Source: an uncultured Acetobacter sp. (GTDB taxonomy: Bacteria > Pseudomonadota > Alphaproteobacteria > Acetobacterales > Acetobacteraceae). Taken from it: a stretch of DNA of 19,806 nt. Positions 1-7,157 of this stretch are shown piece by piece. The notes under the pieces are model-generated. The model worked only from the letters and a program-made list of their open reading frames with translations. It was not told the DNA's origin and did not search any database. The position numbers were made by a program, and so were the translations under genes. Location: NCBI RefSeq assembly GCF_937875265.1, contig NZ_CALLXM010000041.1, forward strand, positions 1-19,806, given 5' to 3'. Within the stretch, counting starts at the first letter, position 1. Each line of letters starts with the position of its first letter.

Positions 1-134
1 CCGCGCAGAGGCAGGCGGGGCAAGGCGTCAAGCGCTGCTTCGGCGGTCTGATACTGGCTGACAAGCCGCCGCCATGTGCGTGGCCCCACAGACTCGGTGC
101 GGGCCAGACGCAGGCAGGCGACAAGCGTATTCAC
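1..134 (-). CDS. dprA: DprA, DNA processing protein (N-terminal fragment, runs off the window)
   Basis: Only the first 44 codons are present. The frame opens with GTG at 134-132 and reads VNTLVACLRLARTESVGPRT and onward, ending in a stretch rich in Ala and Leu (EAALDALPRLPLRG). This matches the N-terminal helical region of DprA/Smf proteins, whose usual text is close to LRLxRSExVGPRTxRRLL. In that family the protein binds single-stranded DNA entering the cell and loads RecA during natural transformation. The Rossmann core lies outside the window. The GTG start overlaps the plsY stop (GTGA, 4 bases) and no clear ribosome site precedes it, so translation is probably coupled to plsY. Placement directly after plsY is common in alphaproteobacteria. 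The identity rests on a short piece, but the motif and the neighbourhood agree. Confidence 0.8.
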   Translation of the reverse strand, partial: MNTLVACLRLARTESVGPRTWRRLVSQYQTAEAALDALPRLPLR

Positions 135-775
135 TTTTGTTTGGGAGGAACCCGAGGCTCGGTGCCGTTAAAAATACGGATAATATTCGCACTATGCCGC
201 ATGAGCACCAGCAGGCTGATAAGCAGCACCGCCATAGGTTTGCCCGAGGCCTGAAAATTAAACCCGTAAAGTGCCAGCGTAACAAACGGCATGATGATAA
301 ACGCCGCGAGTGCCCCGGCTGAGGAAATACGGGTGAGTTTGGCAACACCCAGCCACGCCGCACAGCCAACAAGCCCCGTAAGGGGGGAGAGGGCCAGCAA
401 CGCGCCAAGTCCGGTCGCGACCCCCTTGCCCCCCTTAAAGCCGAGGAAAATTGGGTAGCAATGCCCTACCACCACGGCCAGCGCGGTAACGGCGAGAATC
501 CGGTCTGAAAAGTCCGGTGGCGTCATGATCCACGCAATCACTACGGCCAGAGCGCCTTTGGCAGCATCCAGCCCCAACGTGGCTGCGGCCAGATCTTTCC
601 GGCCTGTGCGCAGCACATTGGTTGCTCCGATATTGCCGGAGCCAATTTTCCGCAGGTCCCCAACCCCGGCCACATTGGTCAGGATCAGGCCGAACGGCAC
701 GCTGCCCAGCACGTACCCCAGGAAGGCCATGGCCGCGAGCAGCCACAGCGCATAGGAGGGGAGGGAGGCCATCAT
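131..775 (-). CDS. plsY: PlsY, glycerol-3-phosphate acyltransferase (acyl-phosphate dependent)
   Basis: This is a 214-residue, very hydrophobic protein with about five membrane segments. The three PlsY signature regions are visible: GSGNIGATN at residues 45-53 after GSVPFG; GHCYPIF at 104-110 followed by FKGGKGVATG at 113-122; and a C-terminal RHSANIIRIFNGTE at 193-205. PlsY moves the acyl group from acyl-phosphate to glycerol-3-phosphate in the inner membrane, the first step of phospholipid synthesis when paired with PlsX. I chose the ATG at 775-773 because it overlaps the pyrC' stop as ATGA, with a GGAG about 10 bases upstream. A second ATG follows at once. An upstream in-frame ATG at 814 would add 13 polar residues inside pyrC' and is unlikely. 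The gene ends by overlapping dprA. Confidence 0.93.
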   Translation of the reverse strand: MMASLPSYALWLLAAMAFLGYVLGSVPFGLILTNVAGVGDLRKIGSGNIGATNVLRTGRKDLAAATLGLDAAKGALAVVIAWIMTPPDFSDRILAVTALAVVVGHCYPIFLGFKGGKGVATGLGALLALSPLTGLVGCAAWLGVAKLTRISSAGALAAFIIMPFVTLALYGFNFQASGKPMAVLLISLLVLMRHSANIIRIFNGTEPRVPPKQK

Positions 776-2064
776 GCTGTCGGTGCTCCGTAAACGCGGC
801 GACCGCCCTTCCATGTGCCCAGCACACGGCCTTCCAGAGGTCGGCCATCAAAGGGGGTGTTCTGCGCACGGCCGGGCAGTTTTCCGGCTTCCACCAGCCA
901 GCTCTGCTCCGGTGCAAACAGGCAGAGGTCCGCCGCTACGCCCGTTGCTAGCGTGCCGCAGGAAGCCCCCAGCAGGGCCGAGGGTTTGTGCGTAAGCAAA
1001 GCGAGGGCCTGCGGCAGCGTGAGCGTGCCATCATGCACCCGTGCCAGCGTGACCCCCAGCAGCGTGACCATGCCTGTGCCCCCGGTGGCAGCCTGTGCAA
1101 ACGGCAGGCGTTTGTCATCAGCATCCCGTGGCAGATGGTCAGAGGCGATGGCATCAATCGTGCCGTCAGCCAGAGCCGCGCAGATGGCCAGCCGGTCAGC
1201 CTCGGAGCGTAGTGGCGGGGAGAACTTGGCGTAGGTGCGGAAGTCGCCAATCGCGTTTTCGTTCAGGTCAAAATACGGCGGGGCGGTGTCACACGTCACG
1301 TTCAGCCCACGGGCTTTGGCCTGACGAATAAGTTCGACACCTTCCCCCGTGGAAACATGCCCGAAGTGCAGTCGCCCTCCGGTGAGTTCAGCCAGCCGGA
1401 TATCCCGCGCAATCATAATGGCTTCTGCAACAGGCGGAATGCCCGGCAGACCCATGCGGGTTGCCAGTTCACCCGCTGTGGCGCAGCCGGAGCCTGCCAG
1501 AGACGGTTCTTCAGGGTGCTGCACAACCATGGCCCCAAAACCGCCCGCGTAGGACAGAGCCAGACGCATCAGGCGGGCGGGGTCAATGGCGCGGGCGCCA
1601 TCGGTAAAGGCAACGGCTCCGGCTTCATGCAGCAGGCCGATTTCTGCCAGCTCCTGCCCTTTGCAGCCTTTGGTCAGCGCGCCGTAGGGGAGGATGGTAA
1701 TGGCCCCGGTTTCTTCCCCGCGCCCGCGCAGAAGGCGGACCAGAGCGGGGTTATCAATGGCCGGTTCACACGTGGGCAGCACCGCAATGGTGGTAATGCC
1801 TCCAGCGGAGGCAGCGCGGGCGGCGGAGGCAATGGTTTCCCGGTATTCGTGCCCCGGTTCACCAATTTCCACACGCATGTCCACAAGGCCGGGGCACAGA
1901 ACAGCGCCCTGACCATCAAGAACGTCTGCATCTTCCGGTGCACCCTCGGCTCCGGCTTTGTCCGTGCCTGCAATCTTACCGTCGCGTACCAGCAGGCGGC
2001 CCGGCTGATCCAGCCCGGAAGCGGGGTCTATAAGGCGGACATTATCAAAAAGAAGAGTGCTCAT
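772..2064 (-). CDS. pyrC': Dihydroorotase-like protein PyrC' (probably non-catalytic ATCase partner)
   Basis: The 430-residue protein aligns end to end with type I dihydroorotases, but key catalytic positions are changed. The metal-binding DxHxHxREPG motif reads DMRVEIGEPG at residues 62-71, so both histidines and the substrate arginine are lost. The usual MPNT reads LPTC (96-99), the usual TPHH reads APPY (261-264) and the usual DHAPH reads DHLPR (309-313). HVST at 236-239 and Asp155 remain. In Pseudomonas an inactive dihydroorotase of this type, encoded right after pyrB, is needed to assemble active aspartate transcarbamoylase. The same gene order, with a 4-base ATGA overlap with pyrB, makes that role the best inference. 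A catalytic dihydroorotase should then lie elsewhere in the genome. The family assignment is firm; the loss of activity is inferred from residues only. Confidence 0.9.
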   Translation of the reverse strand: MSTLLFDNVRLIDPASGLDQPGRLLVRDGKIAGTDKAGAEGAPEDADVLDGQGAVLCPGLVDMRVEIGEPGHEYRETIASAARAASAGGITTIAVLPTCEPAIDNPALVRLLRGRGEETGAITILPYGALTKGCKGQELAEIGLLHEAGAVAFTDGARAIDPARLMRLALSYAGGFGAMVVQHPEEPSLAGSGCATAGELATRMGLPGIPPVAEAIMIARDIRLAELTGGRLHFGHVSTGEGVELIRQAKARGLNVTCDTAPPYFDLNENAIGDFRTYAKFSPPLRSEADRLAICAALADGTIDAIASDHLPRDADDKRLPFAQAATGGTGMVTLLGVTLARVHDGTLTLPQALALLTHKPSALLGASCGTLATGVAADLCLFAPEQSWLVEAGKLPGRAQNTPFDGRPLEGRVLGTWKGGRRVYGAPTA

Positions 2065-3002
2065 GCTGAATGCCTGCTGCGGGTCAGCCGATCAAGCACA
2101 GCCATGCGCACAGCCACACCCATCTCAACCTGTTCCTGAATCACGCTCTGGTCAGAATCGGCCACCAGACTGTCAATTTCCACGCCCCGGTTCATCGGGC
2201 CGGGGTGCATGACCAGCGCGTCCTTGTTCGCCAGAGCCAGACGCCGCTGGTCCAGCCCGTAAAAACGGAAATATTCCCGCGCACTGGGGATCTGCCCGGA
2301 GGACATGCGTTCACGTTGCAGGCGCAGCATCATCACCACATCCACGCCGCGCAGGCCTTCTTCCATGGTATGGAATACGTCCACACCCAGACTTTTAAAG
2401 CCGTTTGGCACCAGTGTGGGTGGCCCGACAACGCGCACCTTGCAGCCCATGGTGGTGAGCAGATGGATGTCAGACCGCGCCACGCGGGAATGGGCGACAT
2501 CCCCGCAAATGGCCACGGTCAGCCCGGCAAACCGGCCGCAATGGCGGCGGATGGTCAGGGCATCCAGCAGGGCCTGCGTGGGGTGTTCGTGCGTGCCATC
2601 CCCCGCATTGACCACACAGGCTTCCACCTTTTGCGCCAGCAGGGCGGGCGCTCCGGACTGGGAGTGCCGCACCACCAGAAGGTCAGCCTGCATGGCGTTG
2701 AGCGTTGCCGCCGTATCCAGCAGGGTTTCCCCTTTGTTTACGGAAGACTGCGCTACGGACATGTTGATCACATCCGCGCCCAGACGCTTGCCCGCCAGCT
2801 CAAAGGACGTGCGGGTCCGGGTGCTGTCCTCAAAAAAGAGGTTGATCAGCGTCCGGCCCCGCAACACGTCTCTGGGCACCTTGCGGGAGCGGTTGAGCAG
2901 TGCATAGCTTTCGGCCAGATCAAGCAGCGGTTCGATCTGGTCAGGCGTCATGCCCTGCAGACCGAGCAGATGCCGGGAATGTCGGCCTGAAAAGCTAGCC
3001 AT
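2061..3002 (-). CDS. pyrB: Aspartate carbamoyltransferase catalytic chain
   Basis: This 313-residue enzyme joins carbamoyl phosphate and aspartate to give carbamoyl aspartate, the committed step of pyrimidine synthesis. The carbamoyl-phosphate loop FFEDSTRTRTSFE lies at residues 56-68 (STRTR 60-64), Lys90 lies in VNKGE, HEHPTQALLD at 138-147, and the C-terminal MHPGPMNRGVEI at 265-276. All are typical of an active catalytic chain. The ATG at 3002-3000 is preferred because MASFSGRHSRHLLGL matches the family N-terminus and a GGAG lies 9 bases upstream. A longer frame back to 3065 would add residues that belong to the gltX coding region. The start overlaps the gltX TAG stop by 8 bases and the stop overlaps the pyrC' start by 4. 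No pyrI regulatory chain gene is present, consistent with a PyrB-PyrC' holoenzyme. Confidence 0.96.
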   Translation of the reverse strand: MASFSGRHSRHLLGLQGMTPDQIEPLLDLAESYALLNRSRKVPRDVLRGRTLINLFFEDSTRTRTSFELAGKRLGADVINMSVAQSSVNKGETLLDTAATLNAMQADLLVVRHSQSGAPALLAQKVEACVVNAGDGTHEHPTQALLDALTIRRHCGRFAGLTVAICGDVAHSRVARSDIHLLTTMGCKVRVVGPPTLVPNGFKSLGVDVFHTMEEGLRGVDVVMMLRLQRERMSSGQIPSAREYFRFYGLDQRRLALANKDALVMHPGPMNRGVEIDSLVADSDQSVIQEQVEMGVAVRMAVLDRLTRSRHSA

Positions 3003-4401
3003 GCAGAACTGCTCCGATCCGGGCGAGAGTTTCATCCTTACCCAGAGCGGCCAGCGTGGCATCAATCCCCGGTGAGGTGTTGGAGCCTGTCACCGCAGCG
3101 CGCACCGGCTGGGCAACCTGCCCGAGTTTGTGCTCATTGGTTTCTGCAAAGCGGCGCAGGGCGGCATCAATATTTTCCGGCGTGAAGTCTTCCACCGCAG
3201 CCAGTTCACGAGCCAGACCATCCAGAATGGCGCGGGCTTCCGGTGTCAGGATTTTTTCAGCCTTGGCATTAAAACTCAGCGGCACATGGCGGCCAAGGAA
3301 GGCAGCACTTTCCGTCAGTTCCACCAGCGTGCGGGCACGCTCCTTCAGGCCGGGCATCAGCGCCAGAACGCGGGCGCGGACGGTGTCATCCGTGCTTACG
3401 CCCTTAACAGCTTTCAGGCGGTTCATCACATCCGTGGTCAGGCGTTCATCATCCGCCTGACGCAGCCAGACAGCGTTGATGTGCACCAGCTTGGCGTAAT
3501 CCATGCGGGAGGGGGAGCGGCCGACACCATCCAGATCAAACAGTTTGATCTGTTCTTCGCGGGACAGGATTTCCGCATCACCATGGCCCCAGCCCAGACG
3601 AAGCAGGTAATTGCACAGAGCTTCAGGCAGGTAGCCTTCATCCCGGAATTCCACCACGGACTGTGCGCCATGACGTTTAGACAGCTTGGCGCCATCCGGC
3701 CCATGAATGAGCGGCAGATGCGCAAAGCGGGGCAGATCCCAGCCCATGGCGCGGTAGATCATGGCCTGACGGAAGGTGTTGGTCAGGTGGTCATCACCGC
3801 GAATAACGTGGGTGATGTCCATATCGTGGTCATCCACCACCACGGCGTGCTGGTAGGTTGGGGTGCCATCGGAGCGCAGAATGATCATGTCGTCCAGCTC
3901 GGCGTTAGCCACGCGGACTTCGCCCTGAACCAGATCATTCAGAACCGTTTCGCCCTCACGCGGGGCTTTGATGCGTATGGCGTAGGATGCACCGGCAGGT
4001 GCTTCAGACGGGTCACGGTCGCGCCACATCCCGTTGTAACGGGGCGGCTTGCCGTTTGCCATTGCGTCTTCACGCATCTGTTTGAGCTCTTCGGGCGTGC
4101 AAAAGCACTTGTAGGCCAGCCCTTTTTCCAGCAGCTCCAGCGCCACTTCCGTGTGGCGAGGTTGTCGGGTGGACTGGAAGACAGGTGTTTCATCTGCCGT
4201 AATGCCCATCCATGCCAGCCCGTCGAAAATAACATCGACAGCCTGTTGGGTGGATCGTTCACGGTCGGTATCCTCAATGCGCAGGAGGAATTCGCCGCCG
4301 TGATGACGGGCAAAAAGAAAGTTGAACAGGGCCGCGCGGGCGTTGCCGATATGCAGCAGGCCGGTCGGACTCGGGGCAAAGCGTGTGCGGATCGTCGTCA
4401 T
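2995..4401 (-). CDS. gltX: Glutamyl-tRNA synthetase
   Basis: The 468-residue class I synthetase charges tRNA with glutamate in the cytosol. The N-terminus MTTIRTRFAPSPTGLLHIGN carries the HIGH-type motif (HIGN, residues 17-20). The KMSKS-type loop reads KLSKR at 239-243, and VIRGDDHLTNT is the usual active-site segment between them. A helical anticodon-binding C-terminal half follows. A CxC pair (CFC, 99-101) marks the place of the zinc site seen in some relatives, without an obvious second pair. I chose the ATG at 4401-4399 because AAGGA lies 8 bases upstream; starts at 4410 or 4425 have no such site. It is the first gene of the gltX-pyrB-pyrC'-plsY-dprA run and diverges from comEC. Many alphaproteobacteria carry two GltX paralogues, so whether this copy charges tRNA-Glu, tRNA-Gln or both cannot be read here. 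Confidence 0.95.
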   Translation of the reverse strand: MTTIRTRFAPSPTGLLHIGNARAALFNFLFARHHGGEFLLRIEDTDRERSTQQAVDVIFDGLAWMGITADETPVFQSTRQPRHTEVALELLEKGLAYKCFCTPEELKQMREDAMANGKPPRYNGMWRDRDPSEAPAGASYAIRIKAPREGETVLNDLVQGEVRVANAELDDMIILRSDGTPTYQHAVVVDDHDMDITHVIRGDDHLTNTFRQAMIYRAMGWDLPRFAHLPLIHGPDGAKLSKRHGAQSVVEFRDEGYLPEALCNYLLRLGWGHGDAEILSREEQIKLFDLDGVGRSPSRMDYAKLVHINAVWLRQADDERLTTDVMNRLKAVKGVSTDDTVRARVLALMPGLKERARTLVELTESAAFLGRHVPLSFNAKAEKILTPEARAILDGLARELAAVEDFTPENIDAALRRFAETNEHKLGQVAQPVRAAVTGSNTSPGIDATLAALGKDETLARIGAVLHG

Positions 4402-4439
4402 GGGGCGCATCCTTATCACGCACACACGCGGGGAGCCAT

Positions 4440-6671
4440 ATGCCGTTCCTGACGGCTGCTCTTCTGCGTGAACAACGGCGACTGGTGCTGTGGGTGCCTG
4501 TGGGCGTGGCGCTGGGGGTGCTGGCGTATTTCATGCTGCGGCAGGAGCCGGGGCCTGTGTCGGGTGTGGGCGCGCCTCTGGCGGGGGTGGTGCTGGGTTT
4601 TGGTGGTCTGGTGGCGGGTTGGCATTTTTTATGGGCACGGCTGGTGGGTGGGGCCTGCATGGCGGTGGCTTTGGGGGCTTTATCCGCATGGAGCACTACC
4701 CATCGCCAGCCCCCTATGCCGGAACTGCCCCGGCGCGCCGTTCTGGTCTCCGGCAGGGTGCAGTCCGTTATGGTTCTGCCGCCACGCGGGGCGGAGGAGG
4801 CCGGTGGTGCGCGCCGGGTTGTGCTTGCGGGAGCCAGATTCGCAACCCCGCTTGATTATGAGATGCGGCCTTTGCAGCGTAACCTGAGCATCACACTGCG
4901 TCCTGATGACACCACGAGTCTGGCTCCCGGCGCTGCCGTGCAGGTGCGCGCCTTGCTGAGGCCGCCACCGTTTCCGGCTTTTCCCGGAGGGCGAGATTTT
5001 CAGCGTGAGGCCTGGTTTGCCGGAAGTGCAGGGTCTGGCCGGGCGCTTGGGCTGGTGCAGCAGGTGGTGTGTTCAGGCGTGGCTGAAGACGGAACGCCTC
5101 CGGAGGCGGAGGGGACGACCTGTTCACCTCCAAAATCATGGTGGTCTTTCACGGCATTGGAGCCTCTGCGGGAGCGAGTGGATGCGCGTATCCGGCAGGA
5201 GCTGCCCGGTGCTGTGGGGGCTGTGGTTTCAACCGTGCTGACAGGAGAGGGCTCTTCCGTGCCGCGCACCGTGCGGGAGGAATTCGCGGCCTCTGGTCTT
5301 GCGCATCTGCTGGCGGTGGCCGGGCTGCATCTGGGCATCGTGATGGGTGTGCTGATGGGCACATTTCGTCTGGGGTTTGCCGCGTGGGAGTGGGCGGCGC
5401 TGCGCTGGCCATGCAAGGAGCTTTCCGCCCTGCTGGCCTTGCTGGGGGGCGCAGCTTACGCGGCACTCACTGGGCTGCATTTACCCGCCACACGCAGTTT
5501 GATGATGGCGGCTATAGTCGTGCTAGGGCTGGTAGCAGGCCGACGCGCTGTGTCCATGCGTGGGCTGGCTCTGGCAGCAACGCTCCTGCTGCTGTTCAGG
5601 CCATATGAGCTGCTGGGTGTAGCGTTCCAGATGTCCTTTGCCGCCGTTATGGCCCTGATTGCGGGCTATGAGGTGGCGCGCCCGTATCTGGCCCGGCTGC
5701 GGGAGGAGGGACGCGGCTTCTGGCGCTGGCTGGCGGTGCAGGTAGCAACGCTGGCTTTGACCAGTTTGCTGGCGGGTCTTGCAACTTTACCAATCGTGAT
5801 GGCGCATTTTGGTGAAGTGCAGCCCTTTTTCATTCTGGCCAACCTGATTGCGGTGCCGCTGATGGCGGTGTGGATTATGCCGCAGGGCCTGCTGGCACTG
5901 GTGCTTATGCCGATGCATCTGGACGTTGTACCGCTGGACCTCATGGGGTGGGGCGTGCGGATTGTGCTGCATCTGGCCCATAACATTGCGCACTGGCCTG
6001 CGGCCCGCATGATGGTGCCGCATATGCCCGGCTGGGGGCTGGCGGCGGTTCTGCTGGGGCTGTGCTGGCTGTGTTTGTGGCGCCCCGTGTGGCGGCTGGC
6101 GGGAGTGCTGCCTCTGCTGGCGGGCGTGTTGTCTCCGGTTTTTGTGGTGCAGCCGGACCTGCTGATCAGCCCGGACGGTGGCCTGCTGGCAGTGCGGGAC
6201 GGAGGCGTGCTGCTGGTGGGTGGGGTGTCGCGTGATGCGGTCCCTGTGCGGGCGGCATGGCAACAGGCTCTGGCCCTGCCGATGCAGCCTTTTCCGGCGG
6301 AGGGTGGAGAAACACCGGATGGCGCTCTGGTATGCGGGCAGGACGATGCGCCGGGTGTGTGCCTGCTTACCCTGAAAAATCACACTGTGGTGCTGAGGGT
6401 GCGGGACCGGTCGGATGGGGAGGCGCTGCTCCCCGACTCGCTGTGTACGGGGATGGATTTGGTCATCAGTGCCGCCCCGCTGCGCCTGTCCTGCCCCGAT
6501 ACGCGCAGGCTGGACCGGTTTACGGCATGGCGGGACGGAGCGCAGGCGGTGTTCCTGCGCCCTGATGGTGTGCAGGTTGTATCAGACCATAGTGTGCAGG
6601 GGGATCGCCCGTGGGTGATGAAACCCGGCGGCCACGGCATGCCCAACCTGCCGCTTGCGCCGGAAGAGTAA
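4440..6671 (+). CDS. comEC: ComEC/Rec2 family competence protein (DNA uptake channel)
   Basis: This is a 743-residue multi-spanning membrane protein. Two N-terminal hydrophobic segments are followed by a soluble DUF4131-like domain (roughly residues 100-240). The core Competence domain starts near residue 277 with EFAASGLAHLLAVAGLHLG, the family hallmark, and carries many membrane helices to about 560. The C-terminal part (from about 570, LLISPDGGLLAVRDGGVLLV) sits where the metallo-beta-lactamase domain would be, but I see no HxHxDH motif. This decayed tail is common in alphaproteobacterial members. The family moves single-stranded DNA across the inner membrane during transformation. The ATG at 4440 is preferred, with GGGAG just upstream; an earlier ATG at 4383 would overlap gltX. 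The gene converges on the AhpD-like gene 22 bases beyond its stop. Confidence 0.9.
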   Translation: MPFLTAALLREQRRLVLWVPVGVALGVLAYFMLRQEPGPVSGVGAPLAGVVLGFGGLVAGWHFLWARLVGGACMAVALGALSAWSTTHRQPPMPELPRRAVLVSGRVQSVMVLPPRGAEEAGGARRVVLAGARFATPLDYEMRPLQRNLSITLRPDDTTSLAPGAAVQVRALLRPPPFPAFPGGRDFQREAWFAGSAGSGRALGLVQQVVCSGVAEDGTPPEAEGTTCSPPKSWWSFTALEPLRERVDARIRQELPGAVGAVVSTVLTGEGSSVPRTVREEFAASGLAHLLAVAGLHLGIVMGVLMGTFRLGFAAWEWAALRWPCKELSALLALLGGAAYAALTGLHLPATRSLMMAAIVVLGLVAGRRAVSMRGLALAATLLLLFRPYELLGVAFQMSFAAVMALIAGYEVARPYLARLREEGRGFWRWLAVQVATLALTSLLAGLATLPIVMAHFGEVQPFFILANLIAVPLMAVWIMPQGLLALVLMPMHLDVVPLDLMGWGVRIVLHLAHNIAHWPAARMMVPHMPGWGLAAVLLGLCWLCLWRPVWRLAGVLPLLAGVLSPVFVVQPDLLISPDGGLLAVRDGGVLLVGGVSRDAVPVRAAWQQALALPMQPFPAEGGETPDGALVCGQDDAPGVCLLTLKNHTVVLRVRDRSDGEALLPDSLCTGMDLVISAAPLRLSCPDTRRLDRFTAWRDGAQAVFLRPDGVQVVSDHSVQGDRPWVMKPGGHGMPNLPLAPEE

Positions 6672-6693
6672 CGGGCTGTTTGAATACGGTTGT

Positions 6694-7029
6694 TTACTCA
6701 GGCTGATTTGCAAACGCATCCAGCACGCGACCAGAATAAACTACAGCGGCACCAGCGTTCAGAGCGACGGCTACGCCAAGGGCTTCAGCAATTTCTTCCT
6801 TTGTGGCACCGGCTTTTTTCGCAGCGACGGTGTGCACGGAAATGCAGCCATCACAACGGGTGGTAACGGCCACGGCCAGCGCAATCAGCTCCCGCGTTTT
6901 GGCATCCAGATGCCGGTGTTCCGCAGGCACGGTTTCCAGAGTCTGTAAGCCCTTGAGCGTATTAGGGGAAAGTTGCGCGAAAACCTTGGTATTCGCGCCC
7001 AGGTTGGTGCGGTAAGCGGTCCAGTCCAT
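6694..7029 (-). CDS. AhpD-like / carboxymuconolactone decarboxylase family protein
   Basis: The protein has 111 residues and fits the small single-domain CMD/AhpD family. The core motif KTRELIALAVAVTTRCDGCISVH contains Glu47, Cys59, Cys62 and His66. This is the Glu...CxxC...His set that in AhpD supports thiol peroxidase-type redox chemistry. The histidine between the two cysteines of AhpD is Gly61 here. Proteins of this kind act as small alkylhydroperoxidases or thiol-disulfide redox proteins in the cytosol; the exact substrate cannot be read. The ATG at 7029-7027 has a clean AGGAG 8 bases upstream (plus-strand CTCCT at 7038-7042). The gene stands alone, divergent from the zapE-like gene and convergent with comEC. 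The family is secure; I give no gene symbol. Confidence 0.9.
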   Translation of the reverse strand: MDWTAYRTNLGANTKVFAQLSPNTLKGLQTLETVPAEHRHLDAKTRELIALAVAVTTRCDGCISVHTVAAKKAGATKEEIAEALGVAVALNAGAAVVYSGRVLDAFANQPE

Positions 7030-7157
7030 AAGTCATGCTCCTGCTTGGAAAAGGTTTACCGAATGTGCCGCGCGGTGGGCGGAGTCTGTCACGACACAGT
7101 TACGAGAGGCGCAACCCCTTGCGGAGAGGCATATGTCCCCGCTATCCGCCTATAGTT

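Noticed and set aside
1357..2139. Long plus-strand open frames across pyrC', pyrB and gltX (for example 1357-2139, 2070-2990, 3130-4452)
   Set aside because: They lie opposite genes with clear family motifs, show no recognisable domain, and are typical antisense shadows in GC-rich DNA.
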